This document shows positions 19,140 to 26,701 of a DNA stretch of 29,830 bases, piece by piece. The position numbers were made by a program, and so were the translations under genes. Below the pieces are notes generated by a model. That model saw only the letters and a list, made by a program, of their open reading frames with translations, had not been told where the DNA came from and ran no database searches. The stretch's first letter is position 1, and each line of letters begins with the position of its first letter. The DNA comes from a virus: positions 1-29,830 of the IMG/VR virus record IMGVR_UViG_3300035183_000238, one strand, 5' to 3'.

Positions 19140-19712
19140 ATGGCTCGTTGGATGTTAATCGAACCTCACTACCTCAACGTTGAGGGAACGAAATGGGAGT
19201 ACGTCGAAGTCGATCGTGCAACCGGAAAGCAGCTGCGGAAGCAGTTTTCAGTTCCTCGGTTCTTGGACCCAAATGATCCAGCGGATTGGACCGAGAAAGA
19301 AATGACCCCGGCTGGGCATGTTGTTAACGGCCGTGTGATTGTTTCAAACGGCAACGGTGCACAGCCCGGCGACATCGTTTTTGTTGGCGATCCGACGCCG
19401 AACATGCTTCCGCTCGACGATGAGGCCAAGAAAATCTCTGCGTCGTACTCGGTTAAATGGAGTGCGCCGAACCCGGATTCGAATAGAACGCATAGCCAGT
19501 CGTTGCTTGATGATTTGGAACAGCAGATGCTTATCGTTGAGCGGCGCAATGCTGAAGCTAAATCGGCCCCGGTCGAGGGCATTGAAAAGCTCCTCACCGC
19601 GATGGCGGCTATGATGGAACAGAACCAGCAATTGCTTTCTGTGCTTGGCAGCGCGGCGGTTAGTCAGGCAAGCGATTCGCCAACTAAGTCCGCTGGCGCT
19701 CGTAGGGTTTAG
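19140..19712 (+). CDS. Hypothetical virion-operon protein (190 aa)
   Basis: The protein starts with a beta-rich domain (MARWMLIEPHYLNVEGTKWE, then EVDRATGKQLRKQF and GRVIVSNGNGAQPGDIVFVG) and ends in a helical segment (SLLDDLEQQMLIVERRNAEA, then AMAAMMEQNQQLLSVLG) that could oligomerise. Proteins of this type are common beside capsid genes of podoviruses in my recollection, but none has a role that I can name. GAAAGG precedes the start. Confidence 0.72.
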   Translation: MARWMLIEPHYLNVEGTKWEYVEVDRATGKQLRKQFSVPRFLDPNDPADWTEKEMTPAGHVVNGRVIVSNGNGAQPGDIVFVGDPTPNMLPLDDEAKKISASYSVKWSAPNPDSNRTHSQSLLDDLEQQMLIVERRNAEAKSAPVEGIEKLLTAMAAMMEQNQQLLSVLGSAAVSQASDSPTKSAGARRV

Positions 19713-19715
19713 CAA

Positions 19716-20189
19716 ATGTCGAATATCGACCTAGATAAAGGCGGACGGGTTCCACAGAACGTTTTAACGTACCTTGGTCCGTCCGTTGGATGGAAATCAA
19801 CTGACTCGCCGGTTGATATTGAGTGGTCAGTTGAAGGCGGCGGTTCGCTTTTGCCATCTGGGGTCAAGCCGCCGGTTCTGATACCGGATTGGCTTATCAT
19901 CTTGGGCTGGTCGATCTTTGCAAAGGAGACTGGAAACATTGTTTTCGATCTTTACAAAGTATCGGAGCAAACTTACCTTGCGGGAACGTTGCCGGGGCCG
20001 TCGAATACGATCTGCCCGGTGAACAAACCGTCTATGACGAATGCAGTTGCAGTGACCTCGTCCAACTTGTCTGGGTGGAATGTCATGATAGACCAAAACG
20101 ACGTGCTTGTTTTGGATGTGACATCTGTCACTGTTCTGACTTCTGTAACCTTTGTCCTGAAATGTGTCAGGAACATCGGTCCGTCTTAG
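19716..20189 (+). CDS. Beta-rich hypothetical virion protein (157 aa)
   Basis: A protein made mostly of predicted strands (IPDWLIILGWSIFA, GNIVFDLYKVSE, NVMIDQNDVLVLDVTSVT, VTFVLKCVRNIG), suggesting a beta-sandwich. The plan recalls head or tail decoration proteins and carbohydrate-binding folds, but no specific family is recognised. It starts three bases after the previous stop with no clear ribosome site, so it probably depends on coupling. A hairpin follows it. Confidence 0.7.
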   Translation: MSNIDLDKGGRVPQNVLTYLGPSVGWKSTDSPVDIEWSVEGGGSLLPSGVKPPVLIPDWLIILGWSIFAKETGNIVFDLYKVSEQTYLAGTLPGPSNTICPVNKPSMTNAVAVTSSNLSGWNVMIDQNDVLVLDVTSVTVLTSVTFVLKCVRNIGPS

Positions 20190-20193
20190 CCCG

Positions 20194-20221
20194 CACAGCT
20201 AGACGGATTTCTAACTGTGCG
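20194..20221. repeat. Imperfect hairpin between two virion genes
   Basis: GCACAGCTAG at 20194-20203 pairs with CTAACTGTGC at 20212-20221 except for one mismatch, with an eight-base loop. It occupies the only sizeable gap in this stretch and might be an attenuator or mRNA stability element. No T run follows. Confidence 0.45.
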
Positions 20222-20238
20222 CATAGAAAGGAAGTGCA

Positions 20239-20724
20239 ATGGCTCAATATGCTGTAAGCAATCTGCTTGGTGGTACTCAACAGAACCTGTCATCTGCGTT
20301 TAAGACAATCAATGTCGTAACTGCTGCGACTGGCGCTGCAACGCTACGTCGTGGTTGGATTTACGAATTTGAGATTGGCGCGGATAACGTGCCGAATGCT
20401 ACGGACTGTCCAATTATTTGGGATATTTCCCAACAGACCGCGGCAGGCACAGCAACGGCGGTTACGCCGGTTCCGGTCGATCAGGGCGCGGATGCTGCGG
20501 CGCAGTTGACGTATGCAGCGAACGCTACTGTTGAAGGCACGATCACTGCAAATTCATCGGTGTTCTATCTCGGTCTTAATCAGCGCGCTAGCCAGCGTTG
20601 GATTGCGCGAGATAAAGCATCTTGCATTATCGTGCAGGCAGTGAACCTCAAAGGCTGGGCTATGCGGGCGAAGTCGCCTAACTACGCTTCGACTGTTGGC
20701 TGGCAGTATTTCATCGAAGAATGA
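20239..20724 (+). CDS. Beta-rich hypothetical virion protein (161 aa)
   Basis: The product (MAQYAVSNLLGGTQQNLSSA, then TLRRGWIYEFEIGADNVPNA and ASQRWIARDKASCIIVQAV) looks like a beta-sandwich of the type that decorates heads or tails. The strands IYEFEIGAD and WIARDKA are recognisable in other phage virion proteins, I believe, but the family has no firm role. GAAAGGAAG precedes the start. The gene has AT content between the head and fibre genes. Confidence 0.72.
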   Translation: MAQYAVSNLLGGTQQNLSSAFKTINVVTAATGAATLRRGWIYEFEIGADNVPNATDCPIIWDISQQTAAGTATAVTPVPVDQGADAAAQLTYAANATVEGTITANSSVFYLGLNQRASQRWIARDKASCIIVQAVNLKGWAMRAKSPNYASTVGWQYFIEE

Positions 20725-20727
20725 ACC

Positions 20728-21036
20728 ATGCGCTCGGCTGGTGGTTATAGCGTAATCACGGAACCCGGCAAAAGGGACGTTGAGCATGATACGTTTTCTT
20801 GTGCTCATTGTAATGCTATAACATTTACACAGCCGGGTTGGGGAAAGCCGCTACAGGTGGCGGTAGTACGGATGGATGGTAGTGTCATGATGAAGGACGC
20901 TGGCTTTTGCCGTAAGTGCTACCGCCATATCTGCCCGCGCTGCGAGAATAAATTCGAATGCACGCCGGTGGAAAAACGGCTTGATGATGAAGAGCGCGAG
21001 TGGAGACGTTCGCGTGGCGGGGTGATTTTACCTTAG
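20728..21036 (+). CDS. Zinc-ribbon-like protein (102 aa)
   Basis: Three CxxC pairs are present: C25/C28 (CAHC), C61/C64 (CRKC) and C69/C72 (CPRC), plus C78. Two zinc sites are plausible. The rest is strand-like (LQVAVVRMDGSVMM) with a charged end (KRLDDEEREWRRSRGG). Zinc-ribbon proteins of this size are found among late phage genes, where they may help assembly or bind nucleic acid. The start is three bases after the previous stop. Confidence 0.78.
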   Translation: MRSAGGYSVITEPGKRDVEHDTFSCAHCNAITFTQPGWGKPLQVAVVRMDGSVMMKDAGFCRKCYRHICPRCENKFECTPVEKRLDDEEREWRRSRGGVILP

Positions 21037-21046
21037 GATTTTTGTC

Positions 21047-21697
21047 ATGGCTAAGATCAAAAACCGCGCGTGGGTTTCGACAAGTACGGTTGGTACTGGC
21101 ACACTTACACTTAATTCTCCTGTTTCAGGGTATCAATCTTTTGCTTCTGCCGGAATAGTTGATGGTGATATTGTTCAATATGTTATTGTTGATGGGGTTG
21201 GGTGGGAGATTGGTACTGGAACATATTCAAGTGCTGGTCCAACACTTACAAGAACAGTGTTGGAAAGCACAAATTCGAATAACCCCGTTAGCCTTTCTGG
21301 CTCTGCAACAGTTTTTATATCACCCAGCGCGGCCGATATTCCAGTGTTAAGCGAGCCGAATGTTTTTCAACGAACAGTTGCAGGGGAAGTTTTTGCGTTG
21401 ACAAACAACACGGCTTGGGATGGTAAAAGACAGGTTTTGTCTGTTACAGTTAATGGTGGAAATTTTACAATTGCCAATCCAACAAGCGCAACGCTTGTTG
21501 TTGGAGCGTATTATACGTTTTATATTAGTTATATTACAGCACACACATTGGCTTTTGGTAGTAACCTTACTGGTATCGCCGCAAAAAATATTTCATGGTC
21601 AGCTACTGTTGGGATGAAAGATCATCTTGTGATGCGTGCGTCCTCATCTTCGGTTCTGGAATATATTTCACATACATTAAATTGTTCCGGAGTCTGA
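21047..21697 (+). CDS. Tail-associated beta protein (216 aa)
   Basis: The first 100 residues carry a motif set common in phage tail and fibre-linked proteins: KNRAWVSTSTVGTGTLTL, GYQSFASAGI, VQYVIVDGVGWEIGTGTY and TLTRTVLESTNSNNPVSL before a short VFISPSA. The C-terminal half is strand-rich and Thr/Ser/Asn-rich. It probably belongs to the tail-spike or fibre apparatus. From here to about 24580 the DNA is clearly richer in A and T than the head genes, suggesting recent exchange. The start is 8 bases after a TAG-ended neighbour. Confidence 0.78.
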   Translation: MAKIKNRAWVSTSTVGTGTLTLNSPVSGYQSFASAGIVDGDIVQYVIVDGVGWEIGTGTYSSAGPTLTRTVLESTNSNNPVSLSGSATVFISPSAADIPVLSEPNVFQRTVAGEVFALTNNTAWDGKRQVLSVTVNGGNFTIANPTSATLVVGAYYTFYISYITAHTLAFGSNLTGIAAKNISWSATVGMKDHLVMRASSSSVLEYISHTLNCSGV

Positions 21698-21699
21698 CT

Positions 21700-24048
21700 A
21701 TGTTTCCTTTTGTTTGTTCGGGTGGTGGTGAAACCCTAAAACATCAAATTCAAAGATCTCTTCGGTTTAATCGTTCAGACAGCGCTTATCTAGATCATAC
21801 ACCAAGCAGCGTTGGCAATCGTAAACTTTTATCGTTTCGGGTTCGTATTAAGAGAACTACACTTGGGGCTATTCAGGTTATAGCTTCGGCTGGAACAGCA
21901 AGCATTGATAAATTTTATTTCGATGCTAGTGATCGTCTTTGTCTTGATGTGCTCGGTACTTCGATTCTTGTAACTACACGGGTATTTCGTGACCCACACA
22001 ATTGGATCGATGTTGGTTTTGAGCTGGACGTCGGCAATGGCACAGCGACGCAGCGCGCAAAGATATTTATTAATGAAGCTGAGGCAACCGCTTATACAAC
22101 AGATACACGAAGTGCTATCGCCAATACTGATACGAACTGGAACAACACGGTCGTTCATTATCTTGGGCGGGATAACGGCGGCAACTATTTCGGTGGCTAT
22201 ATGTGCGAGCCGTGTTTAGTTGATGGCAGCAAGACAATCATATATTCGCAACTCGATAGCACGATCAATGTACGTGTGCCGGTAAAGCCAAACGCGTCGT
22301 GGGGCACGAACGGGTTCTATCTCGATTTTTTCGACAATTCAAATACAACGGCGGCGACGCTCGGAGCAGACCGCAGTGGCAACGGTAACAACTTTACACC
22401 GAATAATTTTAGCGTATCGGCCGGTATCGGAAATGATAGTCTTGTGGATGTGCCCACTATGTGGGGAACAGATACCGGCGTTGGTGGAGAGCTGCGTGGT
22501 AATTATTCAACACTCTCTCCGCATTGGAGGGGAAGTGGCACCAATGGCGCACCGAACATACCTACGAATGGCGGGCTAACAACTGGAACAGGACAAACTC
22601 GTTGTATGGGAAGTGTCCCACTTTTGTCGGGAAAGTGGTACTTCGAATTCACGGTCGGATCGGTTGGAGATGTTAGCACCCCCAATGTTGGAATTGGTCG
22701 CGGCTCCGCTATCTATATTGGCTCCACAAATTTTGCTGGTAGCGCGGCGAATTCGGGTGTGAGTTATAGGAACGGTGGTTCTCGATGGCTTGATGGTGTC
22801 GAAACAACATCTTGGGGAAGTACGTACACGACAAATGATGTGATCGGTGTGGCTATCGACGCGGACACAGGCAAAGTTTGGTTCAGAAATAACGGTACGT
22901 GGCAGGCATCTGGTGATCCTGTGGCGGGAACGAACCCGGCAGCAACACTGTCGGCCGACGTTAACTATCCATATATCCCGTTTGTTGGAACGTTGACCAA
23001 CGAGCAAAATATCAATTTTGGGCAGCGTCCGTTCCATTCAGCAGCGCCGTCGGGCTTTAAATGCATCTGCTCAACAAATATGCCCGAGCCTTCGATTAAG
23101 CTATCACGTGAAGGCTTTGATATAAACCTGCGTGTTGGTACAGGCTTTGCTGGAAGTGTAACTGGAAAAGCGTTTGGAACAAATTCAATTATATGGACAA
23201 AGTCAAGATCAATACGTAATCATGCGATTAGTAGCAGCACGCGAGGCGCGGGGAAGTTTTGGTTGTCAAATCTTGTGACGGATGAAGTTGTTAGCCCAGA
23301 AGCTATTACCAGCTTTAATTCGAATGGTTTTTCGTTTGGTACGGATGCGACGCTAAATACGAATGCGGAGAATTTTGTTGATTGGATGTTCCGCATAGGA
23401 CCTAGTTATGGTATTGACATTGTAACTTATACTGGCACAGGTTCGAACAGAACGGTAAGTCATGGTCTTGGTGCGGTTCCAGAATTTTTGATTGTCAAGC
23501 CAATGATAACGGCTGGCACTGACTATGCAGCCTCCGTTTGGCATAAAGGGCTCGCCGGAACCGCGTATCAGGTGCTTAATTCAACAGCTGCACAGACAAC
23601 TGGCGCAACATGGTGGAATAGCACAACACCGACGGCTTCGGTGTTTAGCCTCGGCACAGCTGCGCAGATTAATGCTAATGGCGATCTTTTTATTGCAATA
23701 TTGTTCAGAAGCGTGAAAGGGTTTTCGCGTATTGGTCTTTATACTGGCAATGGTAACGCTGATGGGGCATTTGTTTATTGTGGTTTTTGTCCGCGATGGA
23801 TTTTGGTCAAGCGATATGGCTCAACGGGCAGTTGGTGTATTTGGGATACTGAACGAAACCCTTACAATCCGGTGACGGCGAAGCTTTTTGCTGATACTAC
23901 AGCGGCTGAGGCCGGTACTACAGACCTCGACGTTTTGTCGAACGGCTTCAAATTTCGGGCGATCGATTCCTGGTATAACGCCGCTGGCGGCACTTACGTT
24001 TACATGGCGTTTGCAAATGTTCCTGAGAAATACGCAAAAGCGGCGTAG
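21700..24048 (+). CDS. Tail fibre with LamG-like and SPRY-like domains
   Basis: The 782-residue protein begins MFPFVCSGGGETL. Residues 15-200 resemble a LamG/concanavalin-like sandwich (LLSFRVRIKRTTLGAIQVIA, NWIDVGFELDVGNGTA). A SPRY-like domain lies near 310-445 (GKWYFEFTVGSVGD, NDVIGVAIDADTGKVWFRNN). Two similar repeat-like units follow: NSIIWTKSRSIRN and GNADGAFVYCGFCPRWILVK. This fits receptor-binding fibres with carbohydrate-recognising domains. The frame is open to 21595, but the ATG at 21700, three bases after the previous stop and behind CGGAG, begins the real domain. Composition is AT-rich. Confidence 0.82.
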   Translation: MFPFVCSGGGETLKHQIQRSLRFNRSDSAYLDHTPSSVGNRKLLSFRVRIKRTTLGAIQVIASAGTASIDKFYFDASDRLCLDVLGTSILVTTRVFRDPHNWIDVGFELDVGNGTATQRAKIFINEAEATAYTTDTRSAIANTDTNWNNTVVHYLGRDNGGNYFGGYMCEPCLVDGSKTIIYSQLDSTINVRVPVKPNASWGTNGFYLDFFDNSNTTAATLGADRSGNGNNFTPNNFSVSAGIGNDSLVDVPTMWGTDTGVGGELRGNYSTLSPHWRGSGTNGAPNIPTNGGLTTGTGQTRCMGSVPLLSGKWYFEFTVGSVGDVSTPNVGIGRGSAIYIGSTNFAGSAANSGVSYRNGGSRWLDGVETTSWGSTYTTNDVIGVAIDADTGKVWFRNNGTWQASGDPVAGTNPAATLSADVNYPYIPFVGTLTNEQNINFGQRPFHSAAPSGFKCICSTNMPEPSIKLSREGFDINLRVGTGFAGSVTGKAFGTNSIIWTKSRSIRNHAISSSTRGAGKFWLSNLVTDEVVSPEAITSFNSNGFSFGTDATLNTNAENFVDWMFRIGPSYGIDIVTYTGTGSNRTVSHGLGAVPEFLIVKPMITAGTDYAASVWHKGLAGTAYQVLNSTAAQTTGATWWNSTTPTASVFSLGTAAQINANGDLFIAILFRSVKGFSRIGLYTGNGNADGAFVYCGFCPRWILVKRYGSTGSWCIWDTERNPYNPVTAKLFADTTAAEAGTTDLDVLSNGFKFRAIDSWYNAAGGTYVYMAFANVPEKYAKAA

Positions 24049-24059
24049 GAGGGTGTGAC

Positions 24060-24575
24060 GTGGCTAAATTTCAGCTACCGGATAATAGAACTGTCTCCGC
24101 CGAAAGCGGGTTTTATTTGGGTGGTGTTTTATATTCGCCTGGGTGGTTGCTTACAGCAAGTGAAAAAGAACTTGCCGATCTTTCTATTGTGCGTGTTGTA
24201 GAAACAGCCCAAGAGCCGGTTAATTATCGGTTTTATATGACGGTTGGTGACAGTAAACCAATACCAAGGCCATTAGAACATATCCGTGGTATGCTTAAGG
24301 ATGAAGTTAAACAAGAGGCGCGGTATATAATTCTTCAAGTTTTTCCTGACTGGAAACAAACAAACATGGTCGCCCGAGGCGTTGAGCTTCAAAATTTATG
24401 GCGTGTTAATGGTGCGTGGACAGATTCGGAAAAGAAAGAGGCAGATCTATTAGCAGATGCTTGGTCTTGGATCAAGGCTGTTCGAGATCATAGTAACATA
24501 TTAGAGGCAGAGATTGACTCTTCTGATTTTGAAACTTTGACAAAATGGCAATCACACGACTGGCCGAATAGGTAG
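24060..24575 (+). CDS. Tail-fibre chaperone-like protein
   Basis: The 171-residue protein begins with a beta part (QLPDNRTVSAESGFYLGGVL) and carries the fibre-assembly pattern RYIILQVFPDWKQTNMVARG followed by an amphipathic helix (WTDSEKKEADLLADAWSWIK) and VRDHSNILEAEI. Proteins with RY-x-PDWKQ-N and a SNILEA end commonly follow fibre genes and help fibre folding or attach to its tip. The start is GTG at 24060 with AGGAGGG eight bases upstream. Its place right after the fibre fits the role. Confidence 0.78.
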   Translation: MAKFQLPDNRTVSAESGFYLGGVLYSPGWLLTASEKELADLSIVRVVETAQEPVNYRFYMTVGDSKPIPRPLEHIRGMLKDEVKQEARYIILQVFPDWKQTNMVARGVELQNLWRVNGAWTDSEKKEADLLADAWSWIKAVRDHSNILEAEIDSSDFETLTKWQSHDWPNR

Positions 24576-24580
24576 TAGAA

Positions 24581-25270
24581 ATGTCTGTTTCGGCTTTTCC
24601 AGTAGCATCCTTACCTGTAGCTGGAACACCAACGCCAGCAATCCCCATCGATACTAACGCGGGGATCCCATGGATGCGTGTATGGGAGCCGCCGTTCTTT
24701 GCCGGAAACAGACTTCATGTAGTTTATCATCCTACAAGTTTTTACGTAATAAACACACAAGAGTTTAATACTGGACTCGAAGGAACGCCGTACAACTACC
24801 CTTGGGAGCCGCCGCAATTCCGGGGGAACAGACTTCCTGTTGGTCAGATGCCAACGGAGTTTGTGGTTCTTATTCCAGACACCCTGCCGGTTGGTATTGA
24901 AGGTATTGCCTTTTACAAAGCCTTCGACCAACCGCCGCAACGACGAACACGTGTTGAGATTCAACAAACTGAATTTCGTGTTCTGATCCCAGAAACGCTG
25001 CCGGTTGGCATCTCTGGCATTGCTTGGATGAAGGAGTGGGAGCCGCCGCACTTCGCTCGGCGAACCAAGCCGACAATTCATCCACAACCGGCCTATGGCA
25101 CTTCGTTGTTCTTGCCTGCATCTGTTTCAGGCATGGCTTGGTATGTAGCGTTTGACCAACCGAAGCAAAAGCGTGTTCCGGTTTGGTCAATGTCAACGTC
25201 CTTCTATATCCCCGCCAACCCGCAATGGAAGGGCTATTACAGTATCCGAATATTTGGCGGTATTCGGTAA
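24581..25270 (+). CDS. Five-repeat protein with WEPP/FDQP motifs (229 aa)
   Basis: Five degenerate units of roughly 40 residues are seen, built around VWEPPFFAGNRL, PWEPPQFRGNRL, AFDQPPQRRTRV, EWEPPHFARRTK and AFDQPKQKRVPV. Most are preceded by a glycine (GIPW, GTPY, GIAF, GIAW, GMAW) and followed by a strand such as TEFVVLIP. No family is recognised. It may be an elongated virion part, a fibre accessory or an internal protein. It lies between the fibre chaperone and the tail adaptor genes. The end overlaps a possible ATG but the next gene starts 15 bases on. Confidence 0.75.
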   Translation: MSVSAFPVASLPVAGTPTPAIPIDTNAGIPWMRVWEPPFFAGNRLHVVYHPTSFYVINTQEFNTGLEGTPYNYPWEPPQFRGNRLPVGQMPTEFVVLIPDTLPVGIEGIAFYKAFDQPPQRRTRVEIQQTEFRVLIPETLPVGISGIAWMKEWEPPHFARRTKPTIHPQPAYGTSLFLPASVSGMAWYVAFDQPKQKRVPVWSMSTSFYIPANPQWKGYYSIRIFGGIR

Positions 25271-25284
25271 TGAAAGGAGAGACT

Positions 25285-25446
25285 ATGGACTTCGATAAAA
25301 TTCTGACCTTGCTTCAGGTAATTGAAACAGCTGACAAGCATGGTTTGCTTTTCAAGCACATCTCTGCCGCCGCGCGGAAGGAGCTTGAAAAGTTTAACGA
25401 TTCGGTTGAGGAGCCTGAGCTTCCCCTCACTGGAGAAGGAAAATGA
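25285..25446 (+). CDS. Small helical protein (53 aa)
   Basis: The product (MDFDKILTLLQVIETADKHG, then HISAAARKELEKFNDSVEEP) is a short amphipathic helical protein. The frame is open to 25183, but the ATG at 25285 has GGAG seven bases upstream and follows the end of the previous gene. No family is recognised. It overlaps the following 39-residue gene by four bases (ATGA). Confidence 0.68.
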   Translation: MDFDKILTLLQVIETADKHGLLFKHISAAARKELEKFNDSVEEPELPLTGEGK

Positions 25447-25562
25447 CCAATACTCGCGACGGCGGAAAACCTGTGGTGAAGGATCTTCCTTACTCACCAC
25501 CACAAGGACCGAAGAATAACAGCACAAACTACGGCAATTGCGGCTCTCAACGTAAAGGCTAA
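25443..25562 (+). CDS. Tiny Gly/Asn-rich protein (39 aa)
   Basis: A 39-residue frame (MTNTRDGGKPVVKDLPYSPP, then QGPKNNSTNYGNCGSQRKG) sits between the 53-residue gene and the adaptor gene. The ending with GNCG and a basic tail resembles small Gly/Asn/Cys-rich late proteins I recall from other podoviruses (NHGNCGTQ-type ends). The start overlaps the previous stop (ATGA). Function unknown. Confidence 0.65.
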   Translation: MTNTRDGGKPVVKDLPYSPPQGPKNNSTNYGNCGSQRKG

Positions 25563-25565
25563 GAC

Positions 25566-26696
25566 ATGGTAGACAAGACCGACATCGTGAATATGGCTCT
25601 GCAAACGATCGGAACCCGTACCACGGTGACGGCTGCGGAGCTTGCGAATGAAACTTCCAATGAAGCTATTCAAGCGAACCTTGTCTACGAGCGGTATCGG
25701 GATGAGCTTTTGCGGATGGCTCCTTGGGATTGTGCGCTCAAGACCGCTGATCTTGTCTACGTCACTTCGTTGCCGGGGACAGCTGAGAATACGTCCCCGG
25801 CAACAAGCCAGTGGCAGTACGGTCAACCATCGCCGCCATGGAGTTATGAGTATCAGTATCCGGCGGATTGTCTTAAAGCTTGTTGGATCCTTCCGGGATT
25901 GAACAACGGTTGGTCCGGCGGAGTGCCGATCACAACAGCTATGACTGGTCGGCCTTCATTTTGGTACAAAGGCCCCCCGGTCAGGTTTAAGGTTCACACA
26001 GATAACTTTTATTACGTCACAGGAGTGTCAATTGTTTCGGGCGGTTCGGGTTATGCTGTCGGTGATGTGCTTCAAGTCGGTGGGCTTTCGCCGAGTCAGA
26101 TACCAGATGGCAACCCGCCAATTGGGGCGCCGGTACTTGTTAGGGTGACTGGTGTTGGTGTCTCCGGCGCTGTTCAAACTGTGGAAATTCTAAACCAAGT
26201 CCACGGAGCTAATCCAGTTGTCGGCGGTAGTTATTTTGCGCCTCAAACCGGCAACCAACCGGCGGTGGTTCAATGGCGGTATGGGCTTCCATCGACCACA
26301 GGTTCCTCTGCGAGCTTCTCGCTGACATGGGCTCCGGCCCCAGCGCCGCAGCGCGTGATTTTAACAAACCAGTCAAAGGCGGTCTTGGCATATATCCAAC
26401 GAGTCGAGAACCCGAATGTGATGGACGATCTGTTCCTGCGAGCGTGGATAAATCTTCTCGGCGCGGGTTTGTGCATGGCGTTGACGGGGGACAAGTCACT
26501 TGCCAATGGAAGGATTCAGTTGGCCAACGAAGCGATTCTTGAGGCGAGGAAAGCCGACGGAAATGAAGGTCTGACCGTCAATGATGTGACGCCTGACTGG
26601 CTTCAGGCTAGAGGGCTTACCTACTTGGATGGGAATATCGGTTTAACCGGCCCTGATACAGCGTATGACTGGGGCGGGCTTTGGGCTAGTTGGTGA
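25566..26696 (+). CDS. Tail adaptor protein (T7 gp11-like) with inserted domain
   Basis: The ends match T7-like adaptor (tail tubular A) proteins: MVDKTDIVNMALQTIGTRTT, NLVYERYRDELLRMAPWDCA at the N-terminus, and LAYIQRVENPNVMDDLFLRA plus MALTGDKSLANGRIQLANEA near the C-terminus. Between them, roughly residues 150-240, is a Gly/Val-rich beta insert (TGVSIVSGGSGYAVGDVLQV) not seen in T7 gp11. At 376 residues it is nearly twice the T7 length. The adaptor ring sits under the portal and holds the nozzle. AAGAC lies near the start, four bases after the preceding stop. Confidence 0.88.
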   Translation: MVDKTDIVNMALQTIGTRTTVTAAELANETSNEAIQANLVYERYRDELLRMAPWDCALKTADLVYVTSLPGTAENTSPATSQWQYGQPSPPWSYEYQYPADCLKACWILPGLNNGWSGGVPITTAMTGRPSFWYKGPPVRFKVHTDNFYYVTGVSIVSGGSGYAVGDVLQVGGLSPSQIPDGNPPIGAPVLVRVTGVGVSGAVQTVEILNQVHGANPVVGGSYFAPQTGNQPAVVQWRYGLPSTTGSSASFSLTWAPAPAPQRVILTNQSKAVLAYIQRVENPNVMDDLFLRAWINLLGAGLCMALTGDKSLANGRIQLANEAILEARKADGNEGLTVNDVTPDWLQARGLTYLDGNIGLTGPDTAYDWGGLWASW

Positions 26697-26701
26697 TACA
26701 G

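Noticed and set aside
21700-24048. Diversity-generating retroelement target in the fibre gene, as in BPP-1
   Set aside because: No reverse transcriptase, template repeat or adenine-variable repeat is seen in the window, although it could lie outside.
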